A stretch of DNA of 5,619 nucleotides from contig JARBUP010000196.1 in the NCBI GenBank assembly GCA_029239575.1, positions 1 through 5,619 of the forward strand. Direction: 5' to 3'. Below, piece by piece: positions 1 through 5,619 of this stretch (position 1 is its first letter; each line of letters opens with the position of its first letter). The notes beneath the pieces are model-generated. The model saw only the letters and a program-made list of their open reading frames with translations. It searched no databases and was not told where the DNA came from. Source of the DNA: Bacillota bacterium. Lineage in GTDB: Bacteria > Bacillota > Clostridia > Tissierellales > Sedimentibacteraceae. The translations under genes and the position numbers were made by a program.

Positions 1-597
1 GGAATCGCATTGGATTGATAGAAATTCAGTATAGTTATCAACATTAAAAACGGCTTTAGCAGTGTTAACTACTCTCCATATAACCACAATTCCTATTATT
101 ATAGGATTACCCAATGCATCATTTATTTTTTGTTTATCATTATTAAGAGTCATTGTTTTAAGAGATATTTTTTTGTTAGGCATATGAACTGAGATATCTT
201 TAGACGTTTTATCATGAACAGAACCTTCTTTAGATACAGTTGCCGTTGAAGTAGTTGCAGTTGCTGGGTTTATTGGTGATACAAATGGATTTACAAAATA
301 AAATCCTTCACCTCTTAATGTACCATAATATTTTCCAAATAAAGTTAAAACAAGAGCTTCGTTTGGTTTTAATATTTTTAGACCTGCAAACATAATTGGT
401 CCTACTAAAAATAAATAAAGGGAGCTTATTATAATTAATAGCATTTTTATAGGACCTCTTAAAAATCCTATTCCAAAAATTAAAATCAGCAAAGATAAAA
501 GCATTAATACAATGTTGATTATTAAATATGCCATTCCACTTTTAGCATTTGGTATTATTTCTTCGTTATGTAGTTTTTCCTTGTTATTATTAGACAT
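1..597 (-). CDS. SPFH/band-7 domain membrane protein, N-terminal 199 residues (cut by window edge)
   Basis: The open frame begins at ATG 597-595 and stays open to base 1, so the C-terminus is missing. A good RBS (AGGTG) lies just upstream. The N-terminus is polar (about residues 1-20), followed by two hydrophobic segments at about 23-46 and 52-75, which fits a membrane hairpin or two-pass anchor. The SPFH domain starts at about 78 with NEALVLTLFGKYYGTLRGEG, then FVNPF. It continues through a strand with SLKTMTLN (145-152), the GNPI turn (163-166), VVIWRVVNTAKAVFNV (171-186) and YTEFLSIQ (189-196), all typical of stomatin/prohibitin/flotillin-like proteins. Known family members oligomerise at membranes and scaffold proteases or membrane microdomains; the partner here is unknown. 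Residues 108-135 are rich in Ala, Thr and Ser, likely a loop. The gene is transcribed alone from its own strong promoter, away from the DUF362 gene. Family assignment is firm, the specific role is not. Confidence 0.9.
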   Translation of the reverse strand, partial: MSNNNKEKLHNEEIIPNAKSGMAYLIINIVLMLLSLLILIFGIGFLRGPIKMLLIIISSLYLFLVGPIMFAGLKILKPNEALVLTLFGKYYGTLRGEGFYFVNPFVSPINPATATTSTATVSKEGSVHDKTSKDISVHMPNKKISLKTMTLNNDKQKINDALGNPIIIGIVVIWRVVNTAKAVFNVDNYTEFLSIQCDS

Positions 598-647
598 TTA
601 AATTCACCTCGCAAAATTATTTGATATTAAAATGATATCATAAATAT

Positions 648-675
648 ATTATATTACTATTTAGTAAATTGTCAA
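648..675 (-). promoter_or_regulatory. Sigma-A-type promoter of the SPFH gene
   Basis: On the minus strand a perfect TTGACA -35 box (675-670) is followed after 16 bases by a perfect TATAAT -10 box (653-648). Predicted transcription start is near 641, leaving a leader of about 44 bases before the ATG at 597. Both hexamers match consensus, so fairly strong vegetative expression is inferred. Confidence 0.8.
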
Positions 676-826
676 TATATTATATGTGAACTAAATAAAT
701 AATAAAAAAGCATACTATGAAAGATATAATAGAAGGCTAATTTTTAGAAAAATTTAAAACGTATTAGAATAGTTAATAAATAAGATAAAAAAATATTATA
801 TTAAAATGTTCAGTTAATAAATATTA

Positions 827-835
827 TGATATAAT
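827..835 (+). promoter_or_regulatory. Extended -10 promoter of the DUF362 gene
   Basis: TGATATAAT matches the extended -10 form TGnTATAAT. The -35 region 17 bases upstream (TGTTCA, 807-812) matches TTGACA at only three positions, which the extended -10 can compensate for. The start of transcription would fall near 842, leaving about 37 bases before the TTG at 879. This placement argues against translation starting at the TTG at 840. Confidence 0.6.
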
Positions 836-867
836 ATGATTGTTTTATTATGAAAAATTGCTTTCTT

Positions 868-872
868 GGAGG
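868..872 (+). promoter_or_regulatory. Ribosome binding site fixing the DUF362 start
   Basis: GGAGG lies 6 bases before TTG 879-881. The alternative in-frame TTG at 840 has no Shine-Dalgarno sequence and sits at the predicted transcription start, so 879 is the chosen start. Confidence 0.85.
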
Positions 873-878
873 TTAATA

Positions 879-1952
879 TTGGATAAGTCAAAAGTATATT
901 TTTGTGATTTATATTCGGATTCACAAAATAAAAATTTATTTAACAGATTAAGAAAATTATTTGATGTAGCAGGATTTAATGAATTTATTGGAAAGAATGA
1001 TTTAGTTGCTATAAAACTTCATTTTGGAGAAAAAGGAAACTTTACATATATGCATCCTGTTGCAGTTAGGCAAGTAGTAGATAAAGTTAAAGAATATGGT
1101 GGTAAGCCTTTTTTAACAGATACTAACACTTTATATACTGGATCAAGAACAAATTCTGTTGACCATTTAACAACAGCTATTGAAAATGGCTTTGCATATT
1201 CAGTAGTAAATGCACCTGTTATAATTGCTGATGGAGTTTTGGGAAAAAATGTTGAAGAAGTAAAAATAAATAAAAAACATTTTGATACTGTAAAAATTGC
1301 AGGAGAAATACATAACTCCTCTTCAATGATTGTGATGTCACATTTTAAAGGCCATGAGATGGCAGGTTTTGGTGGTGCATTAAAAAATTTAGCTATGGGT
1401 TGTGCAACTCCAGCTGGTAAACAAATGCAACATTCTGATGTTAAGCCAGCGGTTAAAGATTCAAAATGTATAGGTTGCTCCTTGTGCGCTAAATCTTGTC
1501 CAAAAGAAGCTATTTCTATTGAAAATAGAATTGCAGTTATAGATTATGATTTATGTTATGGATGCGGTGAATGTCCAACTGTATGCCCTACAAGAGCTAT
1601 TAAAGTACAATGGGAAACAGACGGAACAATATTTCTTGAAAAAATGGCTGAATATGCATATGGAGCTGTGGAAAATAAAGAGAATAAAGTAGGATATATA
1701 ACATTTGTAATGAATGTAACACCTTTATGTGATTGCGTACCTTTTTCAGGAAGGCCAATCTCACATGACATAGGTATTTTTGCATCAAAGGACCCTGTAG
1801 CTTTGGACCAAGCGTGCTATGATGCTGTTTGTGAATCAATGAAACATGATGTATTTAAACATGCCCATCCAGGAGTTCATGCAACAAAAATATTAGATTA
1901 TGCTGAAGAACTGGGATTGGGTAGTAAAGATTACGAAATTATTAAATTATAA
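879..1952 (+). CDS. DUF362 domain protein with two [4Fe-4S] ferredoxin motifs
   Basis: The protein is 357 residues from a TTG start. Its N-terminus MDKSKVYFCDLYSD fits the usual beginning of DUF362/ferredoxin proteins. Early family motifs are AIKLHFGEKGN (44-54), GGKPFLTDTNTLY (74-86), a VDHLTTAIENGF stretch (94-105) and HFKGHEMAGFGGALKN (155-170). A bacterial-type dicluster ferredoxin is inserted at about 195-240, with Cys 197/200/203/207 (CIGCSLCAKSCP) and Cys 226/229/232/236 (CYGCGECPTVCP). All eight cysteines are present, so two [4Fe-4S] clusters are expected. Another pair, CDC at 284-286, and the motif ASKDPVALDQA (302-312) complete the DUF362 C-terminal part. No signal peptide or membrane segment is visible, so it is probably cytoplasmic. 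The family is common in anaerobes; its substrate is not established, and an electron-transfer or redox role is inferred from the clusters. The UvrC-like gene follows after 54 bases with no terminator, suggesting co-transcription. Confidence 0.92.
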   Translation: MDKSKVYFCDLYSDSQNKNLFNRLRKLFDVAGFNEFIGKNDLVAIKLHFGEKGNFTYMHPVAVRQVVDKVKEYGGKPFLTDTNTLYTGSRTNSVDHLTTAIENGFAYSVVNAPVIIADGVLGKNVEEVKINKKHFDTVKIAGEIHNSSSMIVMSHFKGHEMAGFGGALKNLAMGCATPAGKQMQHSDVKPAVKDSKCIGCSLCAKSCPKEAISIENRIAVIDYDLCYGCGECPTVCPTRAIKVQWETDGTIFLEKMAEYAYGAVENKENKVGYITFVMNVTPLCDCVPFSGRPISHDIGIFASKDPVALDQACYDAVCESMKHDVFKHAHPGVHATKILDYAEELGLGSKDYEIIKL

Positions 1953-1991
1953 AACAATTAGTGATTTTAAATACTTATTAATGTTTATTTT

Positions 1992-1999
1992 GGAAGGTG
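1992..1999 (+). promoter_or_regulatory. Ribosome binding site of the UvrC-like gene
   Basis: GGAAGGTG, with AAGGTG ending 7 bases before the TTG at 2007, supports a non-ATG start. No other in-frame start near it has comparable spacing. Confidence 0.75.
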
Positions 2000-2006
2000 T
2001 CATAAT

Positions 2007-2975
2007 TTGATAAATATCACAGATAAACTTAAAAATAAAATAATTCAAATTCCAGAACTTCCAGGCATCTATAAAATGTTAGATTCAAAGGGAAATATTA
2101 TATATGTTGGGAAAAGTAAATCACTTAAGAAAAGAGTGAAAACATATTTTAGTAGCAATCCTAAATGGGAAAAAGTTAAAAGAATGGTTTTATTAATTGA
2201 TGATATTGAATACACGGTCACAGATACACATTTAGAAGCAATGTTATTAGAATGTGAGTGGATAAAATCTATTAAACCAATATTTAATTCACAAATGAAA
2301 AACGATAAAAAATATGCATATTTGAAAATAGAAAATTATAATGTATATAATTCCCTTAAAGTTGTTAATTATCGAGAAGAAAATTCCTATGGGCCGTTTA
2401 GAAGAAAGTTTTTTTTAAAAGAAATAATTGATTCTTTTAAAAATTTATATCCAATTGAAAAAGTTAATGATAGTTATAATTTTATGTATCATTTATTCCC
2501 TGTTTCAATGGATAAAAATTTATTTGAAGATAATAAGAAAACACTTTTGAATTTATTCAATGACATTAACAATATGAAAGTTTTTATTGAGTGTTTGAAC
2601 AATAAAATGAAAGAAGAATCATATAAATGTAATTTTGAATCTGCATCCATATACAGAGATATGATAGAAAATATAAATTATTTAAAGAATGGAATTTCGA
2701 GATATAATGAAATATCTACTAAAAATATTTTATTAAAAATACCTGTTGAAAAAGGATACAAACTATTTTTTATTTCAAATGGCTATGTAATATTAAAAGA
2801 AAAACATTTAGATGAAAATATTGAAAATATTGATATTAATAAATTTATCGAACAAGGAAAAATATTATTATCACCATTTAAGAGTAATATGGATGAAAAG
2901 TCTTATGTTGACTATAGAGATATTTTATATTCTGAAATAATGAATTTATCAAATGAAATGGTTGAAATTTTATAA
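2007..2975 (+). CDS. Stand-alone UvrC-like (Cho-type) GIY-YIG nuclease with UVR motif
   Basis: The protein has 322 residues and resembles the N-terminal half of the excinuclease UvrC. The GIY-YIG domain spans about 14-95: PGIYKM (19-24), IIYVGKSKSLKKRVKTYF (31-48) and LEAMLLECEWIKSIKPIFN (76-94). By alignment with UvrC, the catalytic residues appear intact: Tyr22, Tyr33, Arg43, Tyr47 and the metal-binding Glu82. YGPFRR (128-133) matches the next conserved UvrC block. A UVR (UvrB-binding type) helix pair lies at about 196-230, including NFESASIYRDMIE. The cysteines that UvrC carries before UVR are missing: the equivalent block reads MYHLFPVS (160-167). The RNase H-like endonuclease and helix-hairpin-helix domains of full UvrC (about 600 residues) are also absent; residues 240-322 resemble at most the first strands of the former. 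Its length and layout match Cho, which makes the 3' incision near DNA lesions. Repair function is inferred. It begins at TTG and is probably in one transcript with the DUF362 gene. Confidence 0.85.
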   Translation: MINITDKLKNKIIQIPELPGIYKMLDSKGNIIYVGKSKSLKKRVKTYFSSNPKWEKVKRMVLLIDDIEYTVTDTHLEAMLLECEWIKSIKPIFNSQMKNDKKYAYLKIENYNVYNSLKVVNYREENSYGPFRRKFFLKEIIDSFKNLYPIEKVNDSYNFMYHLFPVSMDKNLFEDNKKTLLNLFNDINNMKVFIECLNNKMKEESYKCNFESASIYRDMIENINYLKNGISRYNEISTKNILLKIPVEKGYKLFFISNGYVILKEKHLDENIENIDINKFIEQGKILLSPFKSNMDEKSYVDYRDILYSEIMNLSNEMVEIL

Positions 2976-3047
2976 GAATTTTTTGTATATGAATTATTAA
3001 CTCAGAAAGTTTTGATATAACAACTACTAAACTTTAATTAAATAAAA

Positions 3048-3078
3048 AAAATGCTGTTTTTTATAAAAACAGCATTTT
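3048..3078. terminator. Terminator hairpin between the convergent UvrC-like and DUF2156 genes
   Basis: The arms AAAATGCTGTTTTT (3048-3061) and AAAAACAGCATTTT (3065-3078) are perfectly complementary over 14 bp with a 3-base loop (or 13 bp with a 5-base loop). Read on the minus strand, the hairpin starts 5 bases after the DUF2156 stop codon and ends in a run of eight T (3051-3044 region), a classic intrinsic terminator. On the plus strand the T run is only four bases, so it may also stop transcription of the nuclease gene, less efficiently. Confidence 0.85.
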
Positions 3079-3083
3079 GCATA

Positions 3084-3983
3084 TTATTTTAAGTATGCTC
3101 TAAATTTTTCTTCCATCTTAACAGGATAATATGAAAGCTTAGCTTTTCGTAAACCTTCTAAACCCATGTCTTCTTCACGATTTATATATACTATCTCTGG
3201 ATATTGCTCATTAATCCATGCAGCAAATTCGCGATTAATCATAGGATATGCACCTTGTATGCTTTTATAAGCTTTTTCGATATGAATTACATATGTATCA
3301 GAATTTAATCTTTCACCTAAAGTATATGCTACAATATTTCCATCAACTCTTATAATTCCACCATCTAATCCAATTTCATTAAAATGTTTAAAAAATAATT
3401 TAGTTGCACAGTTTTCTGCAGTTAAACTTTCATCGTCTTTGCAATCTTGTTCTATGCACCATTTTTCATTCATTTCCCAACATTCTCTTAATTTCTCAGC
3501 TGTAATTGTTTCAAAAGACCATTCATTGTTTTTTTTAAAAACATTTATGTGGTTTCGTTTTGAATGAAGTTTTTTGCCACCTAATGAAACTAATTTTTCT
3601 ATTAAATAAACATAGTCAAATTCATCCCTATATTCTTCAAAAATAAACCTATCAAAAAAAAGATTATTTAACTCTTCTTGGTTTTCTGGTGATAAACCAA
3701 GAAATATTAATTTTTGGTTGTTAGATGACGCGTCAGATATTAATTCTTCAATAACAGATTTTTTATCTCCAGAACCAGCAGGATAAAAATATCCTTTTTC
3801 GCCGTTTCCCATTTCTGCTTTTACAACTAAATATTCATTAACTTTAGCAACATATGTTTTATTTACATCTGCCCATGCTATTAAATTGCCAAAATTGTGA
3901 TGGCATCCAGAATAGTCCGATGCTTTTAATAATGGGTTTATCCATTCTTTATCTTCAATTGAAATCTTTTTAAAATTTATCAT
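3084..3983 (-). CDS. DUF2156 protein (MprF C-terminal-like, GNAT-fold transferase family)
   Basis: The protein has 299 residues, starting MINFKKISIEDKEWINPLL at ATG 3983-3981, with AAGGAGA 9 bases upstream. The frame is open further up to GTG 4058, but that codon has no RBS. Family marks are CHHNFGNLIAWA (27-38), GEKGYFYPAGSGD (61-73), LHSKRNHINVFKK (139-151), a central acidic/Cys stretch around WCIEQDCKDD (175-184), GGIIRVDGNIVAYTLGERL (208-226) and YINREEDMGLEGLRKAKLSY (266-285). This is the soluble domain related to the C-terminus of phosphatidylglycerol lysyltransferase MprF, built of two GNAT-like folds. No membrane segment is seen, so unlike MprF it lacks a flippase domain. Related domains move aminoacyl groups from tRNA onto lipids; whether this protein does so is unknown. 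It is transcribed alone, from its own promoter to its own terminator. Confidence 0.88.
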   Translation of the reverse strand: MINFKKISIEDKEWINPLLKASDYSGCHHNFGNLIAWADVNKTYVAKVNEYLVVKAEMGNGEKGYFYPAGSGDKKSVIEELISDASSNNQKLIFLGLSPENQEELNNLFFDRFIFEEYRDEFDYVYLIEKLVSLGGKKLHSKRNHINVFKKNNEWSFETITAEKLRECWEMNEKWCIEQDCKDDESLTAENCATKLFFKHFNEIGLDGGIIRVDGNIVAYTLGERLNSDTYVIHIEKAYKSIQGAYPMINREFAAWINEQYPEIVYINREEDMGLEGLRKAKLSYYPVKMEEKFRAYLK

Positions 3984-3992
3984 TATTATGAA

Positions 3993-3999
3993 TCTCCTT
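3993..3999 (-). promoter_or_regulatory. Ribosome binding site fixing the DUF2156 start
   Basis: On the minus strand AAGGAGA lies 9 bases before ATG 3983. It decides for this start over the in-frame GTG at 4058, which would add 25 unconserved residues. Confidence 0.85.
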
Positions 4000-4117
4000 A
4001 ATATGTTTGAATATTGCAGTATGTTTATTATATAAAAATCCTTGTAATCAATAATCACTAAAAAAGCCTATGTTATATATATTAATCATATGTAAAACAA
4101 TAAAATATATAGTTCAA

Positions 4118-4146
4118 ATAATATATTAATTTTACTTATATGTCAA
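4118..4146 (-). promoter_or_regulatory. Sigma-A-type promoter of the DUF2156 gene
   Basis: On the minus strand a perfect TTGACA (4146-4141) is followed after 17 bases by TATTAT (4123-4118), five of six bases of the -10 consensus. Transcription would start near 4111, giving an untranslated leader of about 128 bases before ATG 3983. Confidence 0.7.
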
Positions 4147-4160
4147 GGCGATTCAATATA

Positions 4161-4178
4161 TACAGTGTATGCATTGTA
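4161..4178. repeat. Imperfect 18-bp palindrome upstream of the DUF2156 promoter
   Basis: TACAGTGTATGCATTGTA matches its own reverse complement at 14 of 18 positions, with TACA/TGTA ends. It sits 15 bases upstream of the -35 box on the minus strand, a place where an activator could bind. This is a possible operator only; no known regulator motif is recognised. Confidence 0.3.
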
Positions 4179-4184
4179 AGTTTT

Positions 4185-4225
4185 ATTGACTATATTAGTT
4201 GTTATATAGTAAAGTAACAGTCAAT
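4185..4225. repeat. Nested inverted repeats upstream of the DUF2156 promoter
   Basis: An outer pair ATTGACT (4185-4191) / AGTCAAT (4219-4225) encloses an overlapping inner pair ACTATAT (4189-4195) / ATATAGT (4204-4210) with an 8-base loop. The two cannot fully form at once because they share 4189-4191. The element lies between the hydF terminator and the DUF2156 promoter. Function is unknown and chance is possible in such A/T-rich DNA. Confidence 0.35.
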
Positions 4226-4240
4226 AATTTCAAAATAAAG

Positions 4241-4277
4241 ACCACCCTTTACTGTTTTATAAGCAGTAAAGGGTGGT
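4241..4277 (-). terminator. Intrinsic terminator of the hydrogenase-maturation operon
   Basis: ACCACCCTTTACTG (4241-4254) and CAGTAAAGGGTGGT (4264-4277) form a perfect 14-bp stem with a 9-base loop, the most stable hairpin in the window. It begins 21 bases after the hydF stop codon. On the minus strand the stem is followed by CTTTATTTTG, an interrupted T tract. It therefore ends hydF transcription and insulates the DUF2156 gene downstream. Confidence 0.9.
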
Positions 4278-4298
4278 TTATCATTTATTTTAAATCTA

Positions 4299-5489
4299 CT
4301 ATAAATTAAATGGTTCAATGCTTCTTTCTAATATCCCTTGAATATGTGCAATTAAAATTCCATAATTAGTAATAGGAATATTTTGATTTTGTGCACATTT
4401 AATCCTATGTTTCATTTCTCGTTCATTGAGTGTGCAGCCACCACAGTGGACAATCATTTTATAAGCTGACAAATCTGATGGAAATTCTGTACCACTTGTA
4501 AATTTAAATTTAATATTTTTATTTGTATAATTTAAAATCCACTTTGGAAGTTTAATAGTTCCTATATCATCGCATTGCCTATGATGTGTGCAGCCTTCTG
4601 AAACAAGGACAGTATCATCATCATTAAGTAAATCTATAGCTTTAGCACCATTAACAGCTTCGCTTAAATTTCCCTTATACCTTGAAAATAAAATTGAAAA
4701 TGAAGTAAGCATTATATCTTTAGGTGTATCAGCAGATACTTGTTTAAAAACTTGACTATCCGTTATAACAAGTTTTGGTTTTTTACCTAATACCTTTAAT
4801 GTTTCTTTAAGTTCGTTTTCTTTTACTACAATTGAAACTGCATCTGCTTCTAATATATCCCTAATTGTTTGCTGCTGAGGTAAAATCAATCTTCCTTTTG
4901 GAGCTGCTTTATCTATAGGAACTACTAATACCACAAAATCAGATGGTTCTAATAAATCTGCTACTAATTTTTGTTTTGGTTTTTCATCTGGAACTTGTTT
5001 TGCTATTAATTCTTTTAATTCATGAATATTTTTATTTGTTTTAGTGCTTACCCATATGGTGTTAGAATTTTCATTTTTAGACTTTTCATCTTTTATAATG
5101 TCTTCTTTATTCATAACGACAATATAAGGTATGTTTTTATCTATAAATTTATTTTTTAATTCTTCATCTTCCTTACTAAGACCATTTGTTCCATCCACAA
5201 CCAATATTGCAATGTCAGTTTTGTTTAAAACTTGATGACTTTTTTGAATTCTTAAGTTACCAAGTTCTCCTTCATCATCAATACCAGGTGTATCTATTAT
5301 GGTAACTGGTCCTAAGGGGAGAAGTTCCATAGCTTTATAAACAGGGTCCGTAGTAGTTCCTTTTATTTCCGATACAACTGCTAAATTTTGTCCTGTTATA
5401 GCGTTGATCACACTTGATTTTCCGGCATTTCTTTTTCCAAATATTCCTATGTGTACTCTTTCTGAGGATGGTGTGTTGTTTAAACTCAT
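4299..5489 (-). CDS. hydF: [FeFe]-hydrogenase H-cluster maturation GTPase HydF
   Basis: The protein has 396 residues, of normal family length. It starts at ATG 5489 with AAAGG 8 bases upstream. The N-terminal GTPase domain (about 10-165) shows the Walker A loop GKRNAGKSS (18-26), switch I threonines GTTTDP (44-49), DTPG (66-69) and NKED (127-130). Asn21 in the P-loop is of the kind seen in potassium-stimulated TrmE/Era-like GTPases. A middle dimerisation domain (about 170-275) follows. The C-terminal cluster domain carries Cys300-x-His302, then 45 residues, then His348-Cys349-x-x-Cys352. This is the HydF signature for binding a [4Fe-4S] cluster and the 2Fe precursor. In known systems HydF is the cytoplasmic scaffold that receives products of HydE and HydG and transfers the 2Fe subcluster to apo-hydrogenase. 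All key residues are present. It follows the putative hydG tail by 35 bases in the same direction and is the last gene of the operon. The hydrogenase itself is outside the window. Confidence 0.97.
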   Translation of the reverse strand: MSLNNTPSSERVHIGIFGKRNAGKSSVINAITGQNLAVVSEIKGTTTDPVYKAMELLPLGPVTIIDTPGIDDEGELGNLRIQKSHQVLNKTDIAILVVDGTNGLSKEDEELKNKFIDKNIPYIVVMNKEDIIKDEKSKNENSNTIWVSTKTNKNIHELKELIAKQVPDEKPKQKLVADLLEPSDFVVLVVPIDKAAPKGRLILPQQQTIRDILEADAVSIVVKENELKETLKVLGKKPKLVITDSQVFKQVSADTPKDIMLTSFSILFSRYKGNLSEAVNGAKAIDLLNDDDTVLVSEGCTHHRQCDDIGTIKLPKWILNYTNKNIKFKFTSGTEFPSDLSAYKMIVHCGGCTLNEREMKHRIKCAQNQNIPITNYGILIAHIQGILERSIEPFNL

Positions 5490-5524
5490 AATATCATCCT
5501 TTCTATTAATTTGATTTTTGTTAG

Positions 5525-5619
5525 TTAGAAACGGAAATCTCTTTTGCCATTTTCAATTTCTATTAAATTTTTCATTGCAACTTCTCTTGCTTTATCATTT
5601 GGTACATTTAATATTTCAT
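5525..5619 (-). CDS. hydG: C-terminal 30 residues of the gene upstream of hydF, probably HydG
   Basis: Reading inward from the right edge on the minus strand (after a partial codon), 30 codons run to a TAA at 5527-5525. The tail ends in a helix, KAREVAMKNLIEIENGKRDF, followed by RF and the stop. The ending ENGKRD plus aromatic residues resembles the C-terminus of HydG, the radical-SAM tyrosine lyase that makes the CO and CN ligands of the H-cluster. Its place 35 bases upstream of hydF fits the common clustering of hyd maturation genes. None of the catalytic cysteine motifs lies in the window, so the call rests on the tail and on context. HydE or another operon gene is the alternative. Confidence 0.68.
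   Translation of the reverse strand, partial: EILNVPNDKAREVAMKNLIEIENGKRDFRF

Larger units (their letters stand above)
598..878. other. Divergent intergenic region between the SPFH and DUF362 genes
   Basis: The gap of 281 bases is very A/T rich and holds no convincing reading frame. It carries the minus-strand promoter at 648-675 and a plus-strand extended -10 at 827-835. The SPFH leader contains an inverted repeat TGATAT (622-627) / ATATCA (635-640) with a 7-base spacer. A 12-base direct repeat AGTTAATAAATA occurs at 771-782 and 812-823. A second TATAAT at 725-730 has no recognisable -35 box. The repeats could be operators, but in DNA this A/T rich they may be chance. Confidence 0.55.
3984..4298. 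other. Intergenic region between hydF and the DUF2156 gene
   Basis: There is no credible gene in these 315 bases. From right to left it holds the hydF terminator (4241-4277), an inverted-repeat cluster (4161-4225), a minus-strand promoter (4118-4146) and a long A/T-rich leader (about 3984-4111) of the DUF2156 gene. The leader shows no recognisable riboswitch or T-box. A second TATAAT on the minus strand (4032-4027) lacks a properly spaced -35 box. Confidence 0.6.

Noticed and set aside
725..730. TATAAT on the plus strand in the divergent gap
   Set aside because: The -35 position reads ATAAAA and no extended -10 is present; it lies about 150 bases before the gene, while a better promoter lies at 827-835.
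840..878. Upstream in-frame TTG that would lengthen the DUF362 protein by 13 residues
   Set aside because: It has no RBS, coincides with the predicted transcription start, and the added residues do not fit the family N-terminus; GGAGG at 868-872 points to 879.
1556..1839. Two overlapping minus-strand open frames of 71 and 79 codons
   Set aside because: Both lie antisense inside the ferredoxin and C-terminal part of the DUF362 gene, overlap each other, and show no RBS or family resemblance; they are shadow frames.
3006..3035. Inverted repeat AAAGTTT / AAACTTT after the UvrC-like gene
   Set aside because: Only 7 A/T-rich bp with a 16-base loop and no T run; too weak to be a terminator next to the clear hairpin at 3048-3078.
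3984..4058. 25-codon N-terminal extension of the DUF2156 frame from GTG 4058
   Set aside because: No Shine-Dalgarno sequence precedes it, whereas the ATG at 3983 has AAGGAGA at good spacing and a typical family start.
4186..4210. Possible plus-strand promoter TTGACT ... TATAGT
   Set aside because: Spacer is only 13 bases and no plus-strand gene follows.

Overview
The window is low-GC DNA with A/T-rich intergenic gaps, strong AGGAGG-type ribosome binding sites, sigma-A-like promoters and TTG starts. Together with genes for [FeFe]-hydrogenase maturation, this points to an anaerobic Firmicute, most likely a Clostridium. The species cannot be named from the sequence alone. I see no mobile element, CRISPR array, tRNA or rRNA.

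Layout, left to right. (1) 1-597, minus: the first 199 codons of a membrane-anchored SPFH/band-7 protein that runs off the left edge, with a consensus promoter and RBS upstream. (2) 598-878: a divergent regulatory gap. (3) 879-1952, plus: a DUF362 protein with an inserted two-cluster ferredoxin motif, starting at TTG and not at an upstream in-frame codon. (4) 2007-2975, plus: a stand-alone UvrC-like (Cho-type) GIY-YIG nuclease, probably co-transcribed with the DUF362 gene. (5) 3048-3078: a terminator hairpin between convergent genes. (6) 3084-3983, minus: a DUF2156 (MprF C-terminal-like, GNAT-fold) protein with its own promoter and a leader of about 128 nt. (7) 4241-4277: a perfect 14-bp terminator stem. 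(8) 4299-5489, minus: hydF, the H-cluster maturation GTPase and scaffold. (9) 5525-5619, minus: the last 30 codons of the gene before hydF, probably hydG.

Functionally, the right-hand block is the 3' end of a hydrogenase-maturation operon. HydG (tail only) would supply the Fe(CO)2CN unit, and HydF assembles the 2Fe subcluster and hands it to the hydrogenase. The other genes form separate transcription units with no visible link to that pathway: a probable Fe-S oxidoreductase-like protein with a DNA-repair-type nuclease, a possible acyl/aminoacyl transferase and a membrane scaffold. Most of this is ordinary clostridial chromosome. I did not find a convincing new multi-gene system. The points most worth checking are the reduced UvrC homologue that has lost the cysteine region of UvrC, its pairing with an Fe-S DUF362 protein, and the dyad-rich long upstream region of the DUF2156 gene.
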